DNA of 64,000 nt from CAYJLF01 sp964371055 (GTDB lineage: Bacteria; Eisenbacteria; RBG-16-71-46; CAIMUX01), in the NCBI GenBank assembly GCA_964371055.1, contig CAYJLF010000011.1:62001-126000 (forward strand). The letters are read 5' to 3'. A model generated the notes under the pieces. The model was not told where the DNA came from. It made no database searches and saw only the letters and a program-made list of their open reading frames with translations. A program made the position numbers and the translations under genes. Numbering within the stretch: the stretch's first letter is position 1; each line of letters begins with the position of its first letter. Below, piece by piece: positions 8,647-17,049 of the stretch.

Positions 8647-10542
8647 ATGGACAGCCCCTTCAAGACCCCGATTCCCTCGATCTACGGCATTCAGAACTGG
8701 GGCAACGGCTACTTCGACGTCAATGCCGCCGGTCACCTCGTGGTTCGGCCCTACCGCGGCGGCGCCAGCATTGACGTCTTCGAGGTCGTGGAAGACCTGC
8801 GGAAGCGCCGTTTCAACGTGCCCGTCCTCCTCCGCTTTCCCCAGATCCTCGAGAGCCAGGTCAAGACGCTCCACGCCGCCTTCCAGGCGGCCATCTCGGA
8901 GTTCCATTACGGCGCCAGCTACCAGGGCGTCTTCCCGATGAAGGTCAACAATCGGCGCGACGTCATCGAAGAGCTGCTGCGGGTCGGCTACAAGTACAAC
9001 CTCGGGCTCGAGGTCGGCAGCAAGACCGAGCTCTACGTCGGCCTCTCCCAGGAGCAGTCGCCGGATTCGCTCCTGATCTGCAACGGCTTCAAGGATGATG
9101 AGTTCATCGAGATGGCGTTCTGGGCCGAGCAGACCGGTCGTCGGGTGGTGATCGTCATCGAGCAGCTGCGGGAGATTCCCTGCTATCTCCGCTTCGCGGA
9201 GCAGACCGGCCGTCGTCCCATGCTGGGCCTGCGCGGACGTCTCTACACCAAGGGCAGCGGCAAGTGGGAGGAGTCGGGCGGCGAGACCTCGAAGTTCGGC
9301 CTCAGCACCGAGGAGTTGCTGGAGTGCTACCGCATCCTGCAGGAGAAGGGGATGCTCGACTCGCTCCGGATGCTGCACTTCCACATCGGCTCGCAGATCA
9401 CCGACATCCGGAAGATCAAGTCGGCGGTCAAGGAAGCCTCGCGCGTCTACGCCAAGTTCCGGCACATGAAGGCGCCGATCGAGTTTTTGAACGTCGGCGG
9501 CGGTCTCGGCATCGACTATGACGGCAGCAAGACGCCGTCCGATTCCAGCGCGAACTACACGATCCAGGAGTTCGCCAACGACGTCGTCTACACCGTCTCG
9601 GACATCTGCGACAACGAGGACGTCCCGGTCCCGACGATCGTCTCCGAGAGCGGACGCGCCCTCTCCGTCTATCACTCGCTCCTGGTGACCACGACCTCGA
9701 ACCGCTCGGTCAGCGGTCTGGGGGCGCGGTTCGAGGCCTCGCTGCAGAACAAGTCGTCGGCCCTGACCGAGATGTTGGAGATCTCGCGCGACATCTCCGT
9801 CAAGAACTTCCGCGAGTACTTCCACGACGCCATCCAGCAGCGGGAGGAGCTCTTCTCTCTCTTCGATCTCGGCTATCTCAGCCTGGAGGAAAGGGCGCTC
9901 GGAGAGAGCCTGTTCGGAGAGATCTGCGAAAAAGCGCTGCGGTTCGCGAAGCAGACCAACTACGTCTCCGACGAGTTCGAGATGCTGGAAAAGGCCCTGC
10001 GCAAGAAGTACATCACGAACTTCTCCGTCTTCCAGTCGATGCCCGACTTCTGGACGATCGGCCAGCTCTTCCCGGTCCTGCCGATCCATCGCCTGAACGA
10101 GTACCCGACCGAGTACGGGATCCTGGTCGATCTGACCTGCGATTCGGACGGACAGATCGACAGCTTCGTCGACGTCAAGGATATCAAGGACATCCTGGAG
10201 CTGCACCCGACCCACAACGGGACGCCCTACTACATCGGCATGTGCCTGCTCGGCGCCTACCAGGACGTCATGGGCGACTATCACAACCTGTTCGGCACGG
10301 TGAACGAGGCACACGTCGTCGCGGGTGAGGGGGGACGCTACCACATCCAGAAGCTTGTCCCCGGCAGCACGGTCCGGGACATGCTGGTGACGGCCGGGTT
10401 CACCCCGGAGGAGATGACCGAGCGTTTCCGAGCCTCCCTCCAGCTTGCGGTCCAGAAGGGACGCCTGACGGAGGACGGCGCCGCGCAAATGTTGCAGGCC
10501 TACCTGGCCCGGGCCGGCGCCCCGACCTACCTCGACACCTGA
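8647..10542 (+). CDS. speA: Biosynthetic arginine decarboxylase
   Basis: 631 residues, full length for SpeA. PLP-dependent fold III enzyme converting arginine to agmatine, the first step of putrescine/spermidine synthesis through agmatine. The PLP lysine is in GVFPMKVNNRR (Lys at about 99). Other hallmarks are LNVGGGLGIDYDGS, VSESGRALSVYHS and DLTCDSDGQID with the second-half active-site Cys. No agmatinase or agmatine deiminase gene is in the window. It has its own promoter upstream and a strong hairpin after the stop. Confidence 0.97.
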   Translation: MDSPFKTPIPSIYGIQNWGNGYFDVNAAGHLVVRPYRGGASIDVFEVVEDLRKRRFNVPVLLRFPQILESQVKTLHAAFQAAISEFHYGASYQGVFPMKVNNRRDVIEELLRVGYKYNLGLEVGSKTELYVGLSQEQSPDSLLICNGFKDDEFIEMAFWAEQTGRRVVIVIEQLREIPCYLRFAEQTGRRPMLGLRGRLYTKGSGKWEESGGETSKFGLSTEELLECYRILQEKGMLDSLRMLHFHIGSQITDIRKIKSAVKEASRVYAKFRHMKAPIEFLNVGGGLGIDYDGSKTPSDSSANYTIQEFANDVVYTVSDICDNEDVPVPTIVSESGRALSVYHSLLVTTTSNRSVSGLGARFEASLQNKSSALTEMLEISRDISVKNFREYFHDAIQQREELFSLFDLGYLSLEERALGESLFGEICEKALRFAKQTNYVSDEFEMLEKALRKKYITNFSVFQSMPDFWTIGQLFPVLPIHRLNEYPTEYGILVDLTCDSDGQIDSFVDVKDIKDILELHPTHNGTPYYIGMCLLGAYQDVMGDYHNLFGTVNEAHVVAGEGGRYHIQKLVPGSTVRDMLVTAGFTPEEMTERFRASLQLAVQKGRLTEDGAAQMLQAYLARAGAPTYLDT

Positions 10543-10597
10543 TCGGGACCGGTGGGCGACCGGCACCGCCGCCTCGGCGCCCGGCGGGCGTTTCTGT

Positions 10598-10710
10598 CGA
10601 CCGGGAACTTTCGGTCGGGCGAGTCGTACAAACTCGCGAAGGACGGTTCCAGCAGGGAACGGAATCAGCCTCTCGCTGCGGGAAGGGCTCCGGCGCAAGC
10701 CGGGGCCCTT
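10598..10710 (+). ncRNA. Multi-hairpin structured element after speA (possible 3' UTR or small RNA)
   Basis: Hairpins in order: CGACCG/CGGTCG (10598-10617), GCGAGT/ACTCGC (10619-10637), GTTCC/GGAAC (10646-10660), CAGC/GCTG (10666-10678), and a 12-base-pair stem with a GCAA tetraloop (10683-10710, one T-G pair). The last one resembles a terminator but is followed only by GTACCTT. Strand is not certain; plus is chosen because it follows speA. Confidence 0.4.
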
Positions 10711-11163
10711 GTACCTTAAGGCGCCGCACCCTGAAGCCTCCAAGGCACCCCCAAACGACGAGCCCCGCCGCGATCAGAATCGCGACGGAGCTCACTGGTC
10801 GGAAGGGGAAGGGCCGCGTGCCCCAGGTCCGGTCCTCGAAGCCCACCCCGCCTAAGGGCCTACGGTGAACCTCGCCTCGCGGATCATCTGCAAGCTGGCA
10901 GCCTCCACATCGTCCTGGGAGCCGGTCGGTCTTGGTGGCAACCTATCGACCCGACTTCTCGAGTCTGGATTGCTTCTCTGCCGGGGTTGGGATAACAGAC
11001 CTCGACCGGCACGGCTCCCAGTTACGTGTTTTCCGGTGCAGGATGCGTGCCATCGAAGCCGGCGGCAACCGAATCGGTCTTAACACATAGATAAGCAACG
11101 AGTTATCCAGGATCGTTCCCGAGACGGCGCATCCGCGCCCGCCCCGCTGTTCCGCTCAGGGGG

Positions 11164-11241
11164 TACCTGCCTACCCACCGCGGTCGATCTTTGGCATAAC
11201 ATCATATCTAACAATAGGATGGCACTGGATACCTGCCTACC
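11164..11241. repeat. Twelve-base direct repeat flanking an AT-rich patch
   Basis: TACCTGCCTACC occurs at 11164-11175 and 11230-11241, 66 bases apart. Between them lies an unusually AT-rich stretch (about 11190-11225) in an otherwise very GC-rich region. Confidence 0.6.
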
Positions 11242-11376
11242 ACGGTGCGGGCGGCAAAGGGATCACCCGGAGTGGTGGTAAGGAAAAGGAGGAGATCATT
11301 CAGCCCTCGCGGGCGCTGGCGGGAGATCGGCCCATGTTGGACCGCCGCCGCCGATCCCGGTTCGGAGTCTTCCGGG

Positions 11377-11414
11377 CAAAGAAAGTCCCCCGCCGGAGGA
11401 CCCAGCGAGGGACT
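11377..11414 (-). terminator. Rho-independent terminator of the barrel gene at 11444
   Basis: Minus strand: ten-base arms at 11414-11405 and 11393-11384 (one T-G pair), eleven-base loop, then TTTCTTT at 11383-11377. It lies 30 bases after the stop codon. Confidence 0.8.
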
Positions 11415-11443
11415 GCAAGGGTGGGCGCCGGACCGCAGTCAGG

Positions 11444-12997
11444 TCAGAATCGGTAGCTGGCGGAGAGGCGGATCGTATTCAGCGTCCGCTCGACCTTGAC
11501 GGTCCTCAGGTCGGGGTTCTCCAGCTGGCTGTAGGGAACATCCAGGAACCACTTCTCGACGTCATACGAGAGGGTCTCGTAGCCGAGGTGGAACGCGACC
11601 GCCGGCGTCACGAGCGAAGCCCCGAAGCTGATCGCGTGACTCTCCACCTCCTCGCCGAAGAACTGGCCGGTGTGGTTGACGATCGTCGTCTGCTCGGCCC
11701 CGACCACGAGCGTGTCGACCGTGACGTCTCCCCGGCTGTTGCCGGCGAACCCGAGGGGGGCGGTCCGGAAGCCCGCGCGAATCGGCAATTCACCCCAGGA
11801 GGCGCGAATCAGGGTGTACTCCGCTCCCAGGTGCCAGGATGACTGATCGGTCAGAGGGAGGTCTCCTCCCTTGTAGGCCACACCGTCCGTGTACTTCAGC
11901 CTGGTGTCGCTCCAGGCCTGGTCGTTGTAGTCGGCGGCCAGGAGGAGATGGCGCGCCGGTCGCACGGTCAATCCGGCGCCGAACGACGAGGGAATGGCCA
12001 GATCGTGGTCGGCGATCTCGGCCAGCACGATGATCTGCGGTTGTCCTGGACCGGTCAGCCCCTCGGAGTAGAGGCGCCCATCCCGGACCTCGAGCGTGAA
12101 TTCCGGCATGAAGCGGGCGCCCAGTTCCAGCCAGTCCCCCAGGAGGTAGCGCGCACCGAACTCCGTCGCGGTCCCGGAGTACCGGTATCGGAAACTTCCG
12201 CCCGCCCGCAGCGGCGCGCCGACGCTGGTCAGCCTCACGTCCGACGTGGAGCGCAGACCGCCGTCCAACACGTTGAAGTTGGCGCCGAGGGAGAGACTGC
12301 TTCCGAGCCGGGCGGCCAGAGTCCCCGTGAACGCCTCGACGCTCCCATGCTCGTTGCGATCCAGGGAGAGCACGATGGGGAACCCTCCGGTCTGCGCGGT
12401 GACCATCTCCATGACGGTCTCTTCCGGGAGAGCGACCCCGGCAAAGCGCCGCCAGCTCGCGGCGCCGACCAGGTCGAGCGGGCCGAACCGATGGAGCGGC
12501 AGTCCGAAACTGACCAGATTGGGCAGAAGTCCGCCCTTCTGCGTCACCCCGTAGGAAGGGATGACCACGGGCGGGGACTCGGGGATGAGGAACGTATCGG
12601 GATGGTCGCCGACCCGCCCCGACGAACTCAAGGCGAGGCCGTCCGCGTAGGCTTCGGGCCGGTCGAGAAAACCGAGGCCGGCCGGGTTCCAGGCCACCGC
12701 CACCGGGCCGGTCGCGTGCGCGATGTACGCACCGCCCATGCCCCACGCGTCCCCCCCCGGTCGCACGGTGAGCATGTCGATCGGACGATGCACCAGCGAG
12801 GGAAGCAGGCTGGACAGGCTGCCCTGTCCGCCGGTCAGGCCGATGGTCCCGAGATCGGTAACGATGATCCGCGATTCGTCATCCCCCGGCTGCGCGGTGG
12901 CGCGAGCGGAGAACGAGGCCACGACGACCAGGGCCAGAATCAGACTCCGGAAGAAGGCCGCGCCGACCGCACGCCAGGCTTGCTCGGACCGATGCAT
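11444..12997 (-). CDS. Outer-membrane beta-barrel protein, PorV/UPF0164-like
   Basis: 517 residues with a signal peptide (FFRSLILALVVVASFSARATA). The segment GGDAWGMGGAYIAHATGPVA followed by WNPAGLGFLDRPEAY is the family hallmark shared with the barrel at 7525. Many alternating strands follow, and the chain ends in SASYRF with a terminal Phe, the usual BAM-recognised end of an outer-membrane barrel. The ATG at 12997 has GGAGGG four bases upstream. It is second in a two-gene operon after a small lipoprotein (19-base gap) and ends at a good terminator. Cargo or transport substrate is unknown. Confidence 0.8.
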   Translation of the reverse strand: MHRSEQAWRAVGAAFFRSLILALVVVASFSARATAQPGDDESRIIVTDLGTIGLTGGQGSLSSLLPSLVHRPIDMLTVRPGGDAWGMGGAYIAHATGPVAVAWNPAGLGFLDRPEAYADGLALSSSGRVGDHPDTFLIPESPPVVIPSYGVTQKGGLLPNLVSFGLPLHRFGPLDLVGAASWRRFAGVALPEETVMEMVTAQTGGFPIVLSLDRNEHGSVEAFTGTLAARLGSSLSLGANFNVLDGGLRSTSDVRLTSVGAPLRAGGSFRYRYSGTATEFGARYLLGDWLELGARFMPEFTLEVRDGRLYSEGLTGPGQPQIIVLAEIADHDLAIPSSFGAGLTVRPARHLLLAADYNDQAWSDTRLKYTDGVAYKGGDLPLTDQSSWHLGAEYTLIRASWGELPIRAGFRTAPLGFAGNSRGDVTVDTLVVGAEQTTIVNHTGQFFGEEVESHAISFGASLVTPAVAFHLGYETLSYDVEKWFLDVPYSQLENPDLRTVKVERTLNTIRLSASYRF

Positions 12998-13016
12998 TCA
13001 ACCCTCCTCTCGCGAC

Positions 13017-13490
13017 TCAGGAGCGCTCACCGAGCAGCAGGAGAAACATGGCGCTGCCGTAGGCCCAGAAACCAATCCCCCGCGCCGTCCGGTATCCATC
13101 CATCTGGACTCGCTCCACGCGATCGATCTCTGCGCGTGCGATCACGATCGGAGGCACCGGGTCGGTCACCTGCAGCTTCGCGTCGGCGAGGCGCCGGTCG
13201 ACGAGCTCGTAGTCCTCCCGATCGATCAGCAGCAGCTCGTTCAGCTCGATGCTGTCGGTGCTGAGAGACGCCACGCGCCCGCGATAGACCGCCCCCTCCG
13301 CCCGGTACTCGACCCGCTGGCCGGCCCCGATGCGGCCCTCCAGCGTGCGTCCGTCCGTGAGAGTCAGGACCACCTTCTGGGAGACATCGAACTCGCCGCT
13401 CTCCACCGGAATCCGCTTCGTGCAGCCGACGGCGGCCAGGCTCAGGGCAAGGATCACCGGCAAAAGGCCGGAGCAAACCCCTCGGAACAT
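13017..13490 (-). CDS. Small predicted lipoprotein
   Basis: 157 residues. Signal peptide with lipobox A-A-V-G-C, lipidated Cys at about residue 23. The mature part has short beta strands (VVLTLTDGRTLEGRIGAG, AVYRGRVASLSTDSIEL) like a small SH3/Sm-type barrel, and a hydrophobic C-terminal segment (GIGFWAYGSAMFLLLLG). I do not recognise the family. It precedes the PorV-like barrel gene by 19 bases and shares its promoter. Confidence 0.75.
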   Translation of the reverse strand: MFRGVCSGLLPVILALSLAAVGCTKRIPVESGEFDVSQKVVLTLTDGRTLEGRIGAGQRVEYRAEGAVYRGRVASLSTDSIELNELLLIDREDYELVDRRLADAKLQVTDPVPPIVIARAEIDRVERVQMDGYRTARGIGFWAYGSAMFLLLLGERS

Positions 13491-13643
13491 GGGAATCCCC
13501 CCTCAGGGCATCGTCGCGGAATGGGAGATCGTGCGTGGACGAGTTGAGATTCGCGCGTCGGCACCTCTACCCCGCACTACCCTTTCCTCCACCCGCACCG
13601 GAACGACTTCCCGATGCGCTGTCACCGACCCCAGGCGCCGGTC

Positions 13644-13671
13644 ACTATACCAGAGTGCCGGACAGCGTCAA
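13644..13671 (-). promoter_or_regulatory. Predicted promoter of the lipoprotein-barrel operon
   Basis: Minus strand TTGACG (13671-13666), 16-base spacer, TATAGT (13649-13644). Leader of about 145 bases to the ATG at 13490; the rest of the 13491-13759 gap shows nothing else I can name. Confidence 0.6.
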
Positions 13672-13759
13672 GCGCAGGGCGGGGCGAAAGCTGCGATCCG
13701 GGTGACGCGGGCTAGAGGATGCGACGGAAGCGGCGCGGGTCGCGGGGCAGGCCCCTTGT

Positions 13760-15292
13760 TCAGGCCGCGGCCTCTTTTCCGGGCGAACCCAGATAGTGGG
13801 AGGCCAGGAGGGCGTCGACATCGAGGCCGTAATCGAGGGGATGGCATCCGGCCTGGATCCGACCGTGGGGATCGGCGGCGCGGGTCGCCGAGAGATCCCG
13901 CTCCTCACCGGCGGCCCAGCCGTCCCCGTCCGCCTGGAGGATCCGGACGCGCGGACGGTCGATCTCCCGCGGCGAGGTGGGAGGGTCGAGCACGAGGCCG
14001 AGTTCTCCGCTCTCGAGGCGGACCATCGACCCGACCGGAAAGACGCCGATGCGGGCGACGAAGAGGCGTAGCAGATCGGGATCGAACATCCGCCCGGCGC
14101 TCTCGAGCATGTAGCGGACGACCGAGTCGGGAGTGAAGGGGCGCCGCATGTAGGCACGGCTGGCGGTCATCGCGTCGAAGCAGTCGGCCAGGCTGACGAT
14201 CCGGGCGAAGAGCCCCTGCTGCCAGTCGGAGCCGAGGCGGGGATAGCCGGAGCCATCGAAACGGAGGTGGTGCTCGGCGCTCACCAGCATGACCCTGACT
14301 GCCAGCCCGCCCCTGCCTCCCAGACGCAGGAGCTCACGGGCCCCCGCGAGGGGATGGGTCTTCATGACGGCCCAGTCGCGGGCGTCGAAGTCTCCCGGCT
14401 TCTGCAGCACATCCTTCGGTACTCGCACTTTGCCGAGGTCGTGGCAGAGGGCTGCGACACCCAGGTCGGCGAGATCGTGGCGGCCGAGACCCAGTTCCTG
14501 TCCCAGTGCCAGCGCCAGCACACTCACGTGCACCGAGTGCTGGAAGGTGTAGGGATCGAAGTCCTGGATCGAGGTCAACCCGAGAAGAGAGAAGCGCTCC
14601 TCCGTCAGCGATTCGATCATGCCATGCACCGCCGAGCGCGCCTTGCGGAGCTCCGGCACCCGGCGCACCGCCAGATGGCGCATGACGGACCGCGAGACGG
14701 AGAGCGCGTGGAAGAACGCCCGGCGCGCGCGATGGCGGAGATCCTCTGCCTGCACGCTCGAAGCGGCCGCGTCGAGGGCCGGCGGCAGGAGGCGGATAGA
14801 CGGCGGCAACGCCCCGTCCAGATCGAGATACCGCGCATCGGTCCCCGCCCCTTCCGGCGCTCTCCCGGCTCGATCGAGAAGATCGCCGAGTTTCGGGAAG
14901 AGCTCCAGAAAGGTGCCGAGTGCCTGGTCGTCCAGGTCGATTCGGAACTCGAGGCCGCCCAGGCGCATTCGTTCGAGATCCCGGCGCAATGCCTCCAGCG
15001 GAAGCCGAGCCGCCGGCTCGGCCATCACCCGCACCCCGTTGACCACCAGATGCGGCCCCACTCGCAGCACGAGGACACCGCCCGCACTCTCCGCCCGGGG
15101 AAACGATCGGAGCATCCCGAGAAGATCCTGCACGCGGCCCTGCACCCGAGGATCGCTCGGCCCGCGCAGGCGACGGAGTTGCAGGAGGGCGAACAGATCC
15201 CTGATCAAGGCGCCGGCCGCATCCTCGTGCGCCCAGAGCGGGTCAGGCGACGTTCCTCGCCGGAACGCCGGTTCCGGTCTCATGGTCGTCAT
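13760..15292 (-). CDS. HD-GYP domain protein, predicted cyclic-di-GMP phosphodiesterase
   Basis: 510 residues. The C-terminal half is an HD-GYP domain: HSVHVSVLALALGQELGLG, metal-binding ALCHDLGKVRVP (HD at about 284-285), and HHLRFDGSGYPRLG (GYP at about 349-351), so all key residues are present and c-di-GMP hydrolysis is expected. Residues 62-140 form a module (VLVLRVGPHLVVNGVRV, then LGGLEFRIDL) that resembles a module in the HEAT protein encoded just upstream. A small strand-rich tail follows the HD-GYP domain. No membrane segment, so probably cytoplasmic. The ATG at 15292 overlaps the stop of the HEAT gene (ATGA); an alternative ATG lies three codons in. Confidence 0.85.
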   Translation of the reverse strand: MTTMRPEPAFRRGTSPDPLWAHEDAAGALIRDLFALLQLRRLRGPSDPRVQGRVQDLLGMLRSFPRAESAGGVLVLRVGPHLVVNGVRVMAEPAARLPLEALRRDLERMRLGGLEFRIDLDDQALGTFLELFPKLGDLLDRAGRAPEGAGTDARYLDLDGALPPSIRLLPPALDAAASSVQAEDLRHRARRAFFHALSVSRSVMRHLAVRRVPELRKARSAVHGMIESLTEERFSLLGLTSIQDFDPYTFQHSVHVSVLALALGQELGLGRHDLADLGVAALCHDLGKVRVPKDVLQKPGDFDARDWAVMKTHPLAGARELLRLGGRGGLAVRVMLVSAEHHLRFDGSGYPRLGSDWQQGLFARIVSLADCFDAMTASRAYMRRPFTPDSVVRYMLESAGRMFDPDLLRLFVARIGVFPVGSMVRLESGELGLVLDPPTSPREIDRPRVRILQADGDGWAAGEERDLSATRAADPHGRIQAGCHPLDYGLDVDALLASHYLGSPGKEAAA

Positions 15293-16923
15293 GCCGCGCG
15301 GGCCTCCCCCGGCTCCTCCGACGCCTGGCCGCCGCCGATGCGTCCCTCCGCCGGCCAGGACTCGAGAGCCGCCATCAGGTCGGGCCGCCTCCGCCACCTC
15401 TCGCGGGCCAGCGGAAGGACCGCCGGCCCGAGTTGCGCGATCGCCGCCACCGCCACCTGGGTATCCCCGGCCGGCCGGCGGCGCCACCATCCGGTCCGGC
15501 GCTCGGCGACCGCGGCGAGCAACGGCCACACTTCGCGGGGCGCCAGTCGTCCGGCCGCCACGTAGACCGCCCGTCGCTCCTCCGCCGACCGAAGAGCGAA
15601 GCCCGACGAGGCGATCGTCCGCAGGAGCGTTTCCAGGCCCTCTTCGACCGGACGGCGGCCCAGAGCCAGCGCCGCCTCGATGCGGACCGGCTCGGCCGGA
15701 TCTGCGAGGGCATCGATCAAGGCTGAAAGGACGCCCGGCCCTTCGCCCCGGCCCAACGCCCGCACCGCGAGCACCCGCGTCGAGGGGGCCGCCTGCTGCA
15801 GCAGATCGCGCACGAACCGGACATCGTCCCCGGTGGGTCGGATGATTTCGAGAGCCAGAGCTACCACCGCGTCTCGCCCGTCCCGCAGGCAGCGCGACTG
15901 CACCGCAAGGTCGTCCGTCACACGCCGGCGGACCACCTCGACCGCCGCAGCCGGCACCGGCGTGTTCGTCACCGCCACCACGAGGTCGGGCCACACGGAA
16001 GGTGAGAGGTTCGCCACGAGCTTCCCGAGGGCATCCCCGTCTTCCGGTCCCGCCGGTGGAACGCTGACCAAAAGGGCCGCCGTCTCGGGCGTCCGCAGCC
16101 AGTCGGAGAGGCTTCCGATCAGGCTGCCCGGCCCGGCGGTCTCGATCCCGCCCGCGTGAATCGCCTGCGAGATCCTCGCCACCAGGTCGAATCTCCCCTC
16201 CACGAGCAACGCGCTCACCCGCTCCTTCCAGACCTGCTCGAGCGCGTTACGCTCATCGAGTGGGATTTCGAGGCGCAGAATCTCCAGGAGCAGGCGGGCG
16301 AACTTCACCGGCACGTCGCGTTCTTCCTCCCGCCGGTGCACCGCGAGGAGGTGCAGTCGTTCGTCCTCCGCCAAGCCCCAGCCGGAGAGAGGAGCCAGCT
16401 CGAACCCCGGTCCCGGTTCGTCGATGAACTCCTCGACGGACGGACACGAGGCGGCGGATGGCGCCTCCGACTCCTCGGCGGCGCTCGGATCATCGAAGGG
16501 CGATTCGTAGAGCAGATACCCGACGTGCCGCAGATCCGCCTCCCAGAGCAGGATGCCGAGATCCTCGTCGATCGGGTCGAGCCGCCCCTGCTGCGCCCGG
16601 GCCAGCGGTGCGATGAGTCTCAGGATCTCGGTCTGTTCGATCGCGGGAAGGAACCGCAACTCCCTCACTCCGGCGTGGAAGAGCGAGCGGAGCGGCGCCG
16701 GCTCGGGTCCGTCCGTCTCGCCGGGATCGACGGGTTCGTGCTCGACATAGACGCCGTCCTCCAGAAAGGCGAGCGAAAGGCCCTCGGGACGGCTGGCGAG
16801 GAGCCGCGAAGCCTCATTCCAGAGCGCGGCGGCCGCCTCCTCCCGAACCGGACTCACCGGCGGGTAGAGCTGGCAGGCGCGGAGCGCGCGCCGGAAGAGG
16901 CGGTAGAACGGTTGGAATTCCAT
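15289..16923 (-). CDS. HEAT-repeat protein paired with the HD-GYP protein
   Basis: 544 residues. No signal peptide. Residues 40-108 (LSLAFLEDGVYVEHEPVD, then FHAGVRELRFLPAIEQTEIL) look like the same module as in the neighbouring HD-GYP protein. The centre is mixed and acidic. The C-terminal third is helical with HEAT repeats (TRVLAVRALGRGEGPGVL, VRIEAALALGRRPVEEGLET). HEAT repeats usually form protein-binding scaffolds, so it may be a partner or regulator of the phosphodiesterase. The ATG at 16923 is used; no ribosome site is obvious and a strong hairpin lies 14 bases upstream. Confidence 0.75.
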   Translation of the reverse strand: MEFQPFYRLFRRALRACQLYPPVSPVREEAAAALWNEASRLLASRPEGLSLAFLEDGVYVEHEPVDPGETDGPEPAPLRSLFHAGVRELRFLPAIEQTEILRLIAPLARAQQGRLDPIDEDLGILLWEADLRHVGYLLYESPFDDPSAAEESEAPSAASCPSVEEFIDEPGPGFELAPLSGWGLAEDERLHLLAVHRREEERDVPVKFARLLLEILRLEIPLDERNALEQVWKERVSALLVEGRFDLVARISQAIHAGGIETAGPGSLIGSLSDWLRTPETAALLVSVPPAGPEDGDALGKLVANLSPSVWPDLVVAVTNTPVPAAAVEVVRRRVTDDLAVQSRCLRDGRDAVVALALEIIRPTGDDVRFVRDLLQQAAPSTRVLAVRALGRGEGPGVLSALIDALADPAEPVRIEAALALGRRPVEEGLETLLRTIASSGFALRSAEERRAVYVAAGRLAPREVWPLLAAVAERRTGWWRRRPAGDTQVAVAAIAQLGPAVLPLARERWRRRPDLMAALESWPAEGRIGGGQASEEPGEARAA

Positions 16924-16937
16924 GGGGATCGTGGAAC

Positions 16938-16961
16938 GCGGCCGGCGCCGATGCCGGCCGC
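16938..16961 (-). promoter_or_regulatory. Strong hairpin just upstream of the HEAT gene
   Basis: Perfect nine-base stem (GCGGCCGGC/GCCGGCCGC) with a six-base loop. It could end glnA transcription or sit in the leader and limit translation of the HEAT gene. No T tract follows. Confidence 0.45.
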
Positions 16962-17049
16962 GGTCCACTCATGGTATCGGCACGGGCGCCGAAATGATTG
17001 AGTCCCGGATCGCCCCGGACCGGCCGTCCGTTGGACTCTCTCCGGGCGC

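Larger units (their letters stand above)
10543..11443. other. Non-coding interval of about 900 bases between speA and the next gene
   Basis: No convincing gene on either strand. It holds, in order: a run of four to five hairpins (10598-10710), a stretch with DnaA-box-like words (10987-11111), an AT-rich patch near 11190-11225 inside a twelve-base direct repeat, and the terminator of the convergent gene (11377-11414). I could not match the interval to tmRNA, RNase P, SRP or 6S RNA, nor to a riboswitch I know. Confidence 0.6.

Noticed and set aside
10400..10846. Minus-strand frame of 148 codons with a hydrophobic N-terminal helix after speA
   Set aside because: It overlaps the end of speA, has no ribosome site, and its C-terminal part has the Arg/Pro/Gly-rich look of a frame shadow; the DNA under it is better explained by stacked hairpins.
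10865..11083. Plus-strand 72-codon frame in the gap after speA
   Set aside because: No ribosome site, no recognisable domain, odd composition; likely chance.
10543..11300. tmRNA, RNase P RNA, SRP RNA or riboswitch
   Set aside because: I looked for the conserved core words of each on both strands and found none convincing.
16938..16961. Rho-independent terminator for glnA
   Set aside because: Strong stem but no T run after it on either strand, so listed only as a hairpin.
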